Assembly (NCBI RefSeq): GCF_000372525.1
Contig: NZ_AQUR01000106.1
Coordinates: forward strand, 62,001 to 126,000
Length of the DNA: 64,000 nt
Direction: 5' to 3'
Origin: Cupriavidus neocaledonicus
Lineage (GTDB): Bacteria; Pseudomonadota; Gammaproteobacteria; Burkholderiales; Burkholderiaceae
The first letter of the stretch is position 1; each line of letters starts with the position of its first letter. Below are positions 16,922 to 24,874 of the stretch, piece by piece. The position numbers and the translations under genes are program-made. The notes beneath the pieces were generated by a model. The model did not search any database and was not told the origin of the DNA. It saw only the letters and a program-made list of their open reading frames with translations.

Positions 16922-19066
16922 ATGACAACAGAATTGCCCGGTCGGGCCATCAGGTGGCTCGTGGTCGTGTACGTGCTGGTGGGACTGGCGTACCTGGCCT
17001 GGCGCGTCGATACGATCAATCTCGATGCGCCGCTGTTTTCCTTCCCGCTCTATGCGGCGGAAGTCTACGGCTATATCAGCGGCCTGTTGTTCGTGCTGAT
17101 GACGTACCGGCTTTCGGTGCGGGAGGCACCGCCGCCCGAACCCGGCCTGAGCGTCGACGTCTACGTTCCGACTTATAACGAGTCGGTCGAACTGATCCGC
17201 CGTACGCTGCTGGCGGTGATGCGCATGGATTATCCGCATGTCACCTGGCTGCTGGACGACGGCCGCCGCGAATCGATGCGCGCGCTGGCGCAGGAACTGG
17301 GTTGCCGCTATCTCGCGCGCAGCGACAATGCCCACGCCAAGGCCGGCAACCTGAATCATGCGCTCAAGCACAGCAGCGGCGAACTGATTGCGATCTTCGA
17401 TGCCGACCACGCGCCGCGCAAGGATTTCCTGGTCAAGACCCTGGGCTATTTCCGCGACGAGCGGGTCGCCTTCGTGCAGACGCCGCAGGACTTCTTCAAT
17501 ATCGATTCCTTCAATCACCGCCTGGGCAAGAAGCGGGTGTGGGATGAGCAGGCGCTGTTCTTCAAGGTGATCCAGCGCGGCAAGGATGCGCTCAACGCCG
17601 CGTTCTTCTGCGGCAGCTGTGCCGTGATCCGGCGCGCCGCGGTGACGCGGATCGGCGGCTTTGCCACGGAAACCGTGACCGAGGACGTGCACACCGCGAT
17701 CCGCATGCACAAGCTCGGCTACCTGTCCGTGTACCACGCCGAGTCGCTGGCGTTCGGCCTGGCGCCGCATAGCATCGATACCTACCTGAAGCAACGCATG
17801 CGCTGGGGCATGGGGGCGATGCAGGTATTCCGCCGCGAGAACATCCTGTTCAGCCGCGGGCTCACATTCGGGCAGCGCCTGAACTACCTGGCCTCGGCAC
17901 TGTTCTTCTTCGAAGGCTGGCAGAAGCTGATCTTTTTCCTGACGCCGCCGGCGGTGTTCCTGACCGGCGTGCTGCCGATCATCTCGCCGCTGAACAATTT
18001 CCTGCTGCTGTTCTGCCTGTATTACCTGCTTGCGATCCTGGTCCACCTGGAACTCGGGCGCGGCTACAACTCGCTGTTCCTGAGCGAGCAGTACGCCATG
18101 GCGCGCTTCTTTGCGTTCATGTCGACCAGTGTCGGGCTGTTCCGCAAGAATATCCCGTTTGTCGTGACCGACAAGCAGATGTCTCAGACCGGCAAGATGT
18201 GGCTATGGCTGTCGCCGCTGCTGGTGCTCTGTGCCGTGGCCGCCGCGAGCATACCGGTAGGCCTGTACCGCATCTACACGGGCGGGATCCCGCTCGGTGC
18301 CGGCCTGGTGACGCTGTTCTGGACGCTGATGTCGCTGGGCTCGGCCATCGCGGTGGGCGCATACGCATACAAGCACTCGCGCAACCGCCGCGCCGAATAC
18401 CGCTTTCCGCTGCGCGTTCCGGCTACCCTGACCGTCGCTGGCAAGACCTGTCTGGGACTGACCGCGGACCTGTCACCGAACGGCGCGCTCTACCTGGGCG
18501 AAGCGATGCCGGGCCTGGCGCTGGGCGACGTGGTCGAGGTGGCGGTGCATCTGCCCAACCTCGTCGTCCACGACACCGCCATCGCCACCTTCGTCAAGGC
18601 GTCGCGGCCCGGCGCGGCCTACGGCATGTCGGTCGGATTGCGTTTCAACTGGAGCGCGCAAGGCAACACCGGGGCATTGGAAACCTTCCTGTTCGGCAGC
18701 CGGCTCCAGCTCGAGATGGGAACCCTGCGCGAGACCGAGACGCCGCCTCTGACACGTCTTGCCGAGATCCTCGGGCGTGACGGGGGGCGTCCGTCCGCGG
18801 CATATAGCTGGGCCGCCGCGCTGTTGATGCAGCCGTTGCGCGTCGGCATGCTGCCGGTGGCCATTGCCACCATCGACGGCGCGGCGCCGCTGCTGTTCAG
18901 CAGCATCGAACTGGACCTCAACGCCGGCGCAACCCTGCGCCAGACCATGGCGGCGCCGGCGGACGCGGTGGAGGAACAGGCGATCCGGCTCACCCCCACT
19001 GGCCGGGTCACCACGCCGACCGGTGATTTCCACCTGTACAACATTGCACCGCATAGCGCGGCTTAA
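16922..19066 (+). CDS. BcsA-like cellulose synthase / family 2 glycosyltransferase with PilZ domain
   Basis: A 714-residue inner-membrane synthase. Two N-terminal membrane segments are followed by the GT-A domain with the processive-glycosyltransferase residues LLDDG, FDADH, VTEDVHT and KQRMRWGMGAMQ. Further membrane helices lie at about residues 315-485. A C-terminal PilZ domain carries RAEYR and DLSPNG, matching the RxxxR and (D/N)xSxxG c-di-GMP contacts. It should polymerise a beta-linked glucan under c-di-GMP control. It lacks the neighbours BcsB, BcsZ and BcsC of a standard cellulose operon; only a BcsS-like gene follows. The product could therefore be cellulose or another beta-glycan. 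About 100 residues after the PilZ domain are unassigned. Confidence 0.88.
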   Translation: MTTELPGRAIRWLVVVYVLVGLAYLAWRVDTINLDAPLFSFPLYAAEVYGYISGLLFVLMTYRLSVREAPPPEPGLSVDVYVPTYNESVELIRRTLLAVMRMDYPHVTWLLDDGRRESMRALAQELGCRYLARSDNAHAKAGNLNHALKHSSGELIAIFDADHAPRKDFLVKTLGYFRDERVAFVQTPQDFFNIDSFNHRLGKKRVWDEQALFFKVIQRGKDALNAAFFCGSCAVIRRAAVTRIGGFATETVTEDVHTAIRMHKLGYLSVYHAESLAFGLAPHSIDTYLKQRMRWGMGAMQVFRRENILFSRGLTFGQRLNYLASALFFFEGWQKLIFFLTPPAVFLTGVLPIISPLNNFLLLFCLYYLLAILVHLELGRGYNSLFLSEQYAMARFFAFMSTSVGLFRKNIPFVVTDKQMSQTGKMWLWLSPLLVLCAVAAASIPVGLYRIYTGGIPLGAGLVTLFWTLMSLGSAIAVGAYAYKHSRNRRAEYRFPLRVPATLTVAGKTCLGLTADLSPNGALYLGEAMPGLALGDVVEVAVHLPNLVVHDTAIATFVKASRPGAAYGMSVGLRFNWSAQGNTGALETFLFGSRLQLEMGTLRETETPPLTRLAEILGRDGGRPSAAYSWAAALLMQPLRVGMLPVAIATIDGAAPLLFSSIELDLNAGATLRQTMAAPADAVEEQAIRLTPTGRVTTPTGDFHLYNIAPHSAA

Positions 19067-19081
19067 CCCGGGAAGATATTG

Positions 19082-19801
19082 ATGATGGCGTACGGAGGCC
19101 ATGGCGCAGCGTGCCGGCGGCTGGCAGCGATGACACTCTTCGGCGGGCTGGCGCTACTGGCCTCGCGGCCGGCGGCGGCCGATCCCTTCGTGTTCGGCGG
19201 CGCCAGCCTGGCCGGCGGCGGTGAGCGCAGCGAATACGTCGGCATCAGCGGAAAGCTGCTGCCGGTGCCGTTGCTGGTGCAGAAGTTCGTGATCAGCGAC
19301 TACCACTACAAGTACGGTACGAACGGCACCACCGTGACGGTGAACGGACAGGCGGCCGAGGCCGCGCTCGGCGTGCAGAAGGGCTGGTCGACGGGCTGGG
19401 CCGAGTTCTCGGCAGGCGCCCGCTACCGCTATAACCGCGTGTCGCCGGAGGGGGCGGACAACCGCTCTGACGGCGGCGAGTGGGGCCTTGCGCTGACCGT
19501 GCTGGGCCAACAGGAGTTCGCCCGGAACTGGGCAATCAACGGCATTGCCAGCTACAACTTCGGGCCCAAGGCCTACTGGGCGCGCGGGCGCCTGCTCTAC
19601 AAGGTCTTCGGCGAGGCCTGGGCGGGCGTGGAATTCATCAAGCACGGCGACCCGTTCTACCATGCCACGCAAGGTGGCCTGGTCGTGACCGGCATTGCCA
19701 TCGGCAAGGGCGTGAACCTGGGATTCTTTGGCGGCGCCAGGAAGACCGCGGGCGAGCCGCGTTCCTTCTATGGCGGACTGGAACTGAGCAAGGCGTTCTG
19801 A
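19082..19801 (+). CDS. BcsS-like cellulose biosynthesis protein
   Basis: A protein of about 239 residues with an N-terminal signal peptide ending near AAA-DP (residue 33). The mature part is rich in alternating aromatic and glycine beta-strand patterns and ends SKAF, as an outer-membrane beta-barrel would. It resembles the BcsS family found beside alphaproteobacterial and some betaproteobacterial cellulose synthases. It begins 15 bases after the synthase stop, with a GGGAAG box, so it is co-transcribed. There are tandem ATGs at 19082 and 19085. A role in secreting the polymer made by the upstream synthase is inferred; the family has no settled biochemical function. Confidence 0.7.
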   Translation: MMAYGGHGAACRRLAAMTLFGGLALLASRPAAADPFVFGGASLAGGGERSEYVGISGKLLPVPLLVQKFVISDYHYKYGTNGTTVTVNGQAAEAALGVQKGWSTGWAEFSAGARYRYNRVSPEGADNRSDGGEWGLALTVLGQQEFARNWAINGIASYNFGPKAYWARGRLLYKVFGEAWAGVEFIKHGDPFYHATQGGLVVTGIAIGKGVNLGFFGGARKTAGEPRSFYGGLELSKAF

Positions 19802-19822
19802 GCGTGACCGGACCGCTGCGGT

Positions 19823-20137
19823 TCAGGAACTCGCCTTCATCATGACGAGCCCGCCGACGATCAGTACGGCGGCCACGATTCTGCCGGCACTGGCGGGTTC
19901 GCCCAGCACCAACAGCCCCACCAGGAACGCTCCCACGGCGCCGATGCCGGTCCAGATGGTATAGGCCGTGCCGAGCGGCAGGCTCTTCATTGACAGGGAT
20001 AGCAGGGCGAAGCTGGCAATCATGGCCACGAGGGTGATGGCCGAGTAGCCGGGGCGCGAAAAGCCTTCGGACAGCTTCATGGCGTACGCCCATAGCACCT
20101 CGAGGACTCCGGCGATGACGAGATATATCCAGGCCAT
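19823..20137 (-). CDS. gdx: Guanidinium exporter of the SMR family (SugE)
   Basis: A 104-residue, four-helix small multidrug resistance protein. The essential glutamate lies in AGVLEVLWAYAMK (Glu near residue 13). The Gdx-type segment GTAYTIWTGIGAVGAFLVG follows, and the C-terminus ends in a fourth helix. Members of this branch export guanidinium in exchange for protons as antiparallel dimers. The ATG at 20137 has an AGGAG box; the open frame runs further upstream only because it crosses the leader. The leader carries two hairpins with ACGA and ACGG loops, the hallmark of the guanidine-II riboswitch. That strongly supports the Gdx assignment over a quaternary-ammonium exporter. Confidence 0.93.
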   Translation of the reverse strand: MAWIYLVIAGVLEVLWAYAMKLSEGFSRPGYSAITLVAMIASFALLSLSMKSLPLGTAYTIWTGIGAVGAFLVGLLVLGEPASAGRIVAAVLIVGGLVMMKASS

Positions 20138-20157
20138 GATGGCTCCTTGATCCAGAG

Positions 20158-20205
20158 CCGGGCCGTCCCGGACATTCTTACCCGGTGCGGGCGAGGTCGT
20201 CCTCG
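20158..20205 (-). promoter_or_regulatory. Guanidine-II (mini-ykkC) riboswitch upstream of gdx
   Basis: Read on the minus strand, hairpin 1 is CGAGG-ACGA-CCTCG (20205-20192) and hairpin 2 is CCGGG-ACGG-CCCGG (20171-20158). A 20-base linker joins them. Both loops fit the ACGR consensus of the mini-ykkC motif, and the stems are perfect 5-bp helices. The gdx ribosome binding site lies just downstream. Guanidinium binding to paired loops is known to expose the ribosome binding site in this class. Confidence 0.88.
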
Positions 20206-20215
20206 AAAGTGGCGC

Positions 20216-20221
20216 ATTGTA
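20216..20221 (-). promoter_or_regulatory. -10 element of the gdx promoter
   Basis: TACAAT on the minus strand would place the transcription start only a few bases before the first riboswitch hairpin. No strong -35 is seen. Confidence 0.55.
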
Positions 20222-20319
20222 CCGGATCGCCGGGGCAGGCGTGCGCCGTGGCGATGGGCAGCATGGTATCGTCGGCCTGTCATGGTCATGCCCCGGGGCA
20301 TCCGGAACCAGAGGAAATA

Positions 20320-21489
20320 ATGGGAATGAGGCGGCTGCTGTGGTTCGTCGCGATCGCGTTGCTCCTGCCGCGGCTGGCCCTGGCCGGCGAGTTCGGCGGC
20401 AAGGGCGGGCCGGAGCCTGCCAACCTCGAACAGATCGCGGCACGGCTGCGCGAGGACCCCTATGACCTGGAACTGCTGATCAGCTTCGGCACCTCCAAGG
20501 GCGGATCCGCCGGCCATATCGCGCTGGCGTTGCGTGACGATGCGGCGGGCGACGACGTGGTGTATTCGGCCAATTTCTACGCGGACCGGGACCCCGCGCA
20601 CGCGAGTGGCCGCTACACCACCGACCTGATGATCGCCATCCCCAAGCAGGAATATCTGTTCAAGACCGTTTCCACGGTCGCGGAGACCGCATCGTTCGGG
20701 CTCGACTTCGGCGAGATCTACAAGCGCTCGGTCATCGGGGTGCGTGTGTACGGCGTGCCGGCAGCGGACAAGGCCGCGCTGGCAGCGTATTTCCGCCGCA
20801 TCAACGACGACTATCACCAGCAACGCAGCAACACCGAATATCATCACGGCCCGATCCGCTACGACTACCTGCGCCTGAACTGCGCCAAGACCATCGGTGC
20901 CGCCTTCAAGTATGGCGCCGGCTACCGCGACCTGGCGGTGACCGGCGCAACGCTGTTTTCAGGACGGCGCCTGGTCGCGGCTGCGAGCGCCAATATCCCG
21001 ACCGAGATGGCGATGAAGCTGATCCGGGAATGGGGCCAGCGCAACTATGGCATGGATGTGGTGCTGTACAAGAAGTACCGCGGCTCGGCCTATGTCGATC
21101 CGCAAGAGGAAGAGCAGGTCGCCTTCAAGGACCTGCCCGACCGCTTCCCTTCGGTGCTGTCGCTGGACTTCCGCCGCGAGGCCGGGGCCTACCAGGACTA
21201 TGACAACCTGCTGGCGATGTACCTGCTGTTCAACCTTGGCAAATACAGCGTGCGGGTCAACGAACAGACCTTGCTGCTGGAAATCGAGAAATCGAAGAAC
21301 CCCATGCCCTATGCCGAGGCGCTGCAGGCCGCCGAGCGCGACGCCCGCGCCGACAGCGAAAAATTCCGGAGTCATACCGGATTCCGTCCGGGCGGCGAGG
21401 GCGCCAGCGAGGCCCCGGACAATACGCCTGCGGACAATACGCACCTCTATCACTTTACCGAGGATGCGGCCGGGAAGGTGGCGCGCTAG
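20320..21489 (+). CDS. Secreted protein of unknown function with conserved His and Cys
   Basis: A 389-residue protein with a Sec signal peptide (about residues 1-22, ending ALA). The ATG at 20320 has a GAGGAA box. Two segments look like active-site regions: SFGTSKGGSAGHIALALRD near residue 60 and YDYLRLNCAKTIGAAFKYG near residue 190. The order, His in GHIAL and then Cys in NCAKT, recalls permuted papain-like (NlpC/P60 or DUF4105-like) folds. That comparison is only by eye. The C-terminal 40 residues are polar and likely disordered. The gene is divergent from the gdx leader and is followed by a convergent gene. I do not recognise a specific family. Confidence 0.75.
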   Translation: MGMRRLLWFVAIALLLPRLALAGEFGGKGGPEPANLEQIAARLREDPYDLELLISFGTSKGGSAGHIALALRDDAAGDDVVYSANFYADRDPAHASGRYTTDLMIAIPKQEYLFKTVSTVAETASFGLDFGEIYKRSVIGVRVYGVPAADKAALAAYFRRINDDYHQQRSNTEYHHGPIRYDYLRLNCAKTIGAAFKYGAGYRDLAVTGATLFSGRRLVAAASANIPTEMAMKLIREWGQRNYGMDVVLYKKYRGSAYVDPQEEEQVAFKDLPDRFPSVLSLDFRREAGAYQDYDNLLAMYLLFNLGKYSVRVNEQTLLLEIEKSKNPMPYAEALQAAERDARADSEKFRSHTGFRPGGEGASEAPDNTPADNTHLYHFTEDAAGKVAR

Positions 21490-21501
21490 GGTGCCGCCCC
21501 A

Positions 21502-22305
21502 TCAGGCAAGCGACAGTCCACCCTGAGCCAGCAACTGCCGAAACACCGCCAGCCGCGCATCGCCCGTTTCCGCCAGCCTGTCGCACACGTGGAGGTATTC
21601 GGACATATCGCTGTGTCCGCGCAACGCATCCTTGCACTCCCGCTCCGAAATCTCCAGATGGACCCCGGTCAGCAGCGCGCGGCCCTTGCCGACCTGCGCG
21701 CTGACGATGGCGGGCGGCGTGCTGGTGATGCCTGCATAGACGGCCAGCACCTCGGTCCCGGGTGCGGGGGTGTCGGCGAAGTCGAAGCGGCAGCCGCCGT
21801 GGTAATGTGTGTAGAGCGACTGCGGGACTTCGGTCAGCTTGTCCGTGGTCAGCAGTTCCACCGCGGCCGTGGTGCGCGGCGTGCCGTCATAGAGCTTGCC
21901 GCCGGTCAGTTCCGGCAGCGAGCCGACGGCTACCGCATCCACCAGGCGCAGTTCGCGCGGGCCGCAGATTGCGCCGCGGGTGCCGGCATGGAAGGCCAGT
22001 TCGCGGCAGGCATAGTAGGCGCCCGCACAGATGCCGAAGTAGACGCCGCCCTGTTCGACAAACTGGCGGATGCGCGCGTTCGGCGCGCCGTTGAGCAAGG
22101 CGCAATAGGGCAGGTCGGCGCCGCCCGGCATGACGAACATCACCGCATCGTCGAACAGCGTGGCATCGTGCCGGATCTCGCTGGCCATCACCGCACGGAT
22201 TTCATAGGCGCCGGCGGGCAACTGATGGCCGATGGTTCGCATCAGGCATGCGGTCCAGTCCGACGCGCCGGCGTCGACATAGGTGAGGATCTGGGGTCTG
22301 GGCAT
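21502..22305 (-). CDS. BPL_N domain protein, glutamine-amidotransferase-like
   Basis: A 267-residue protein of the biotin-protein-ligase N-terminal (BPL_N) family, a class I glutamine amidotransferase-like fold. It shows FVMPGGADLPY near residue 60 and GVYFGICAGAYYAC near residue 90, with the cysteine at the nucleophile position. HYHGGCRFDF near residue 170 holds a conserved His. There is no signal peptide and no attached biotin ligase domain. These stand-alone proteins have no established reaction. The start has an AAGGCGG box. The gene converges on the secreted protein gene, with 12 bases between the stops. Confidence 0.8.
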   Translation of the reverse strand: MPRPQILTYVDAGASDWTACLMRTIGHQLPAGAYEIRAVMASEIRHDATLFDDAVMFVMPGGADLPYCALLNGAPNARIRQFVEQGGVYFGICAGAYYACRELAFHAGTRGAICGPRELRLVDAVAVGSLPELTGGKLYDGTPRTTAAVELLTTDKLTEVPQSLYTHYHGGCRFDFADTPAPGTEVLAVYAGITSTPPAIVSAQVGKGRALLTGVHLEISERECKDALRGHSDMSEYLHVCDRLAETGDARLAVFRQLLAQGGLSLA

Positions 22306-22520
22306 CGCCGCCTTTATGTCTGGTTGTCTCCGACTCTAGCCGTTCGGTATCGAAAACGCCATGCCGCCGTCGGCTTGAAAGCAAGGCCGGACCAACCTGC
22401 TATGCTGAAACAGCCGAAGCCGGCGCTGTCACGCAATCCTCGCACGTTGTCAATGCAAATTGCGCCGCGGCGCAACTGGCTCCGATCCGCAAGCGACCGG
22501 ATAACGGAAGGGAGGCAGCC

Positions 22521-22970
22521 ATGCGTATTTCTGCTGTTCTGTGCGGCTTTGTTCTGACGGCGCTGCTCGGGCTTGCCGGTTGCGCAACCCCCCAGCGTGC
22601 CACGCCTGCCGCAACTTCGTCGTTATACGACCGGCTTGGCGGCATGCCGGCGATCACCGCCGTGGTCGACGACTTCGTCGGCAACCTGGCGACCGACCCG
22701 CGCATCAAGGCAAAGTTTGCCAATGCCGATATGCCGCGCCTGAAGACCCGGCTGGTCGAGCAGATCTGCGCGGGTTCGGGCGGCCCCTGTACCTATTCGG
22801 GCCGCGATATGAAAACCGCCCATGCCGGCATGGCCATTAGCAATGACGAGTTCGATGCGCTGGTGGACGACCTGGCGAAATCGCTCGACAAGTTCAAGGT
22901 GCCGGCGCGCGAGCAGAAGGAGCTGCTGGGGATTCTGGGGCCGATGCGGCAGGATATCGTCTCGCGGTAA
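22521..22970 (+). CDS. Group 1 truncated haemoglobin-like lipoprotein
   Basis: A 149-residue protein with a lipoprotein signal (lipobox LAGC, Cys at about 21) followed by a truncated globin domain. The globin core shows LYDRLGGMPAI, the AGSGGPCTYSGRDM loop and the proximal-histidine segment TAHAGMAI. The usual distal tyrosine of FYDRV-type B helices is replaced: the segment reads DDFVGNLATDPRI. Oxygen chemistry may therefore differ. A GGAAGGGAGG box precedes the ATG. Most truncated globins are cytoplasmic, so a lipid-anchored, probably periplasm-facing form is notable. A role in NO or O2 handling or in signalling is unproven. Confidence 0.88.
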   Translation: MRISAVLCGFVLTALLGLAGCATPQRATPAATSSLYDRLGGMPAITAVVDDFVGNLATDPRIKAKFANADMPRLKTRLVEQICAGSGGPCTYSGRDMKTAHAGMAISNDEFDALVDDLAKSLDKFKVPAREQKELLGILGPMRQDIVSR

Positions 22971-23002
22971 CCGGTAGCGTAAGGCGGTCAGCACGCCCGG
23001 TC

Positions 23003-23782
23003 TCAGCCGCGCGTGGCCGCCCGCCATGCCCCCGGCGGCAGCCCGAAGCGCCGCGTGAAGCTGCGCGTGAACGTGGTCTGGTCCGGATAGCCTGACATCA
23101 GCGCGATCTCGGCCAGCGACAGCCGGGCGTTCGACAGCCATTGCAGCGCGCGGTCCAGCCGCAGCCGGGTCTGGTAGCGGTGCGGGGTATCGCCGAAGGC
23201 CTCGGCGAACAGTGTCTGGAAGCGCCGCACGCTCCAGCCGAAATGCGCGGCCAGTTCCGGCACGCGCAGCGGCGCAGCCAGGTTGGCGCGCAGGCAGGCG
23301 TCGACGGACATCAGCGGAAAGACCTCGCGGTCGGCGGGCATGCCGAGGCTGTCGGCCAGCGTCGCGGCCAGGGTTGCCGCAAGGTGCCAGTCTGCCTGCG
23401 GCGCGCGTGCCGCGAACGCCGTGCGCCCGGCCGCCAGCGCCCGCACCCGGTTGCCAAAGGCGCCGTCCAGCGCGAACGCGCGCGGACGCGCCATCAGCCG
23501 CGCGGGCAGCGCCACCGATTGCGCGGGGAAGTCCGCCACCAGCTGCAGGTTGCCGTGGTAGCCCATGTAGTCATGATGGCTGCCGGCCGGCACGATCAGG
23601 CCGGTGCGGTCGTCGACGCGGTAAAGGTGGCCGTCGAGCTCCAGTTCGGAGGCGCCGGCCAGGCCGAACAGCAGCTGGTGGTAGCCGTGCTGGTGGCCCT
23701 CCGGCTGCGGCCGGTAGCGCCGGTGCTCGACCAGCGGCGCGGCGCGCGCTTCAGCGGGCTTCGGCATGCCGCATCCGGCCAC
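23003..23782 (-). CDS. AraC-family transcriptional regulator
   Basis: A 259-residue regulator. A cupin-like ligand domain occupies the first 130 residues (EGHQHGYHQLLFGLAG and VPAGSHHDYMGYHG). The two helix-turn-helix motifs are at about residues 170-255 (LRVPELAAHFGWSVRRFQTLF and LSLAEIALMSGYPDQTTFTRSFTRRFG). The start at 23782 overlaps the end of the DMT transporter by 32 bases; an alternative ATG at 23767 overlaps by 17. The two genes are therefore translationally coupled, with the regulator second. It probably controls the exporter or a shared regulon. The effector is unknown. Confidence 0.9.
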   Translation of the reverse strand: MAGCGMPKPAEARAAPLVEHRRYRPQPEGHQHGYHQLLFGLAGASELELDGHLYRVDDRTGLIVPAGSHHDYMGYHGNLQLVADFPAQSVALPARLMARPRAFALDGAFGNRVRALAAGRTAFAARAPQADWHLAATLAATLADSLGMPADREVFPLMSVDACLRANLAAPLRVPELAAHFGWSVRRFQTLFAEAFGDTPHRYQTRLRLDRALQWLSNARLSLAEIALMSGYPDQTTFTRSFTRRFGLPPGAWRAATRG

Positions 23783-24674
23783 GGCTCTGGCACAGCCAGA
23801 CGCCGGCCCCTGCCACCGCCATGCCCAGCGCCTGCACCGCGCCGAGGCGCTCGCCGAACAGCAGCCAGGCCTGCAGTGCCGCCAGCGGCGGCGCCAGGAA
23901 CATCAGCGCGGCGGCATTGGCGGCCTGGCCGCGCCGCACCAGGCTGACCAGCAGCCAGGTGCCGGCGCCGGACAGGCCGAGCGCGGCCCAGGCCAGCCCG
24001 GCCCACAGCGCCGGCCCGCCGTGCCAGTGCAGCGGCGCGCCGGCTGCCTGCAGCGCCACCATCGCGGCGGCGACCAGCATGGCGCCCAGGTTCTGCCACG
24101 CCGAGCTGGCGCGCAGGTCACAGGTGGCGATGGCAGTCTTCTGCAACAGGGTTCCCATGGTGATGGAGCCAATGGCCAGCACGCCCAGAAGCACGATCCC
24201 CGGCGCTAGCGCACCGGCCGCGCCCTGCGGGCCGGCCTGCAGCGCCGGCGCGACCACCAGCGCGACGCCGAGCGCACCCAGCACCAGGCCGTGCCAGGTC
24301 CGCCTGGAAGGTAGCTCTTTCAGCAGGGGGATGGCAAGCAGCGCGGTCAGCAGCGGCTGCAACGCGCCCAGCAGGGCCATGATCGCCGGCGGCAGGCCCC
24401 TGGCGATGGCGCCGTAGCCGGCGCACAGGTAGAGGCCCTGCATCAGCGCCCCGGCCAGCAGGTGTCGCGGGGCCTCGCGCAGCTGCGGCCAGGCCGCGCG
24501 CGCGGCCAGCGACCAGCCCACGAACATCAGCGCGGCCACGGCAAAGCGGCCCAGCAGGAACAGGCTGGTGTCGGCCAGCGGCACGATGGCCTTGCCGACG
24601 ATAAAGCCGGTGGACCAGATCAGGACGAAGGCCACGGCGGGCAGCCAGGCGACGGTGGACGAGCGTTGCGACAT
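23751..24674 (-). CDS. EamA/DMT-family transporter
   Basis: A 307-residue protein with ten predicted membrane segments in two EamA repeats. The first repeat begins VAFVLIWSTGFIVGKAIVPLAD and the second ends with LLFGERLGAVQALGMAVAGAGVWL. The ATG at 24674 is chosen because the longer open frame (to 24833) adds 53 non-hydrophobic residues unlike the family. These carriers usually export amino acids or metabolites, but the substrate cannot be predicted. The gene overlaps the AraC gene downstream. Confidence 0.88.
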   Translation of the reverse strand: MSQRSSTVAWLPAVAFVLIWSTGFIVGKAIVPLADTSLFLLGRFAVAALMFVGWSLAARAAWPQLREAPRHLLAGALMQGLYLCAGYGAIARGLPPAIMALLGALQPLLTALLAIPLLKELPSRRTWHGLVLGALGVALVVAPALQAGPQGAAGALAPGIVLLGVLAIGSITMGTLLQKTAIATCDLRASSAWQNLGAMLVAAAMVALQAAGAPLHWHGGPALWAGLAWAALGLSGAGTWLLVSLVRRGQAANAAALMFLAPPLAALQAWLLFGERLGAVQALGMAVAGAGVWLCQSRGRMRHAEAR

Positions 24675-24874
24675 GCAGGCGGGCGTTTCCGCGGCGGGAG
24701 CGGGGAAGGGCAGGCAAAAATGCAAGGCTAGCGAGGCGCGGCGCCGCTGTCTTGGCAATTCCGGCAATCGCCCGCTGAAAGCATTGGTAACACTCGTGTG
24801 GCGTCGCCACGTCAACCGGCCGGGGCTTGCCACGTAACATGTGGATGGGGATCGAACCGGAAGAGGTGAACCAC

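Noticed and set aside
20138..20340. A guanidine-I (ykkC) riboswitch upstream of gdx
   Set aside because: The conserved ykkC sequence blocks were not seen; the paired ACGR hairpins fit the guanidine-II class instead.
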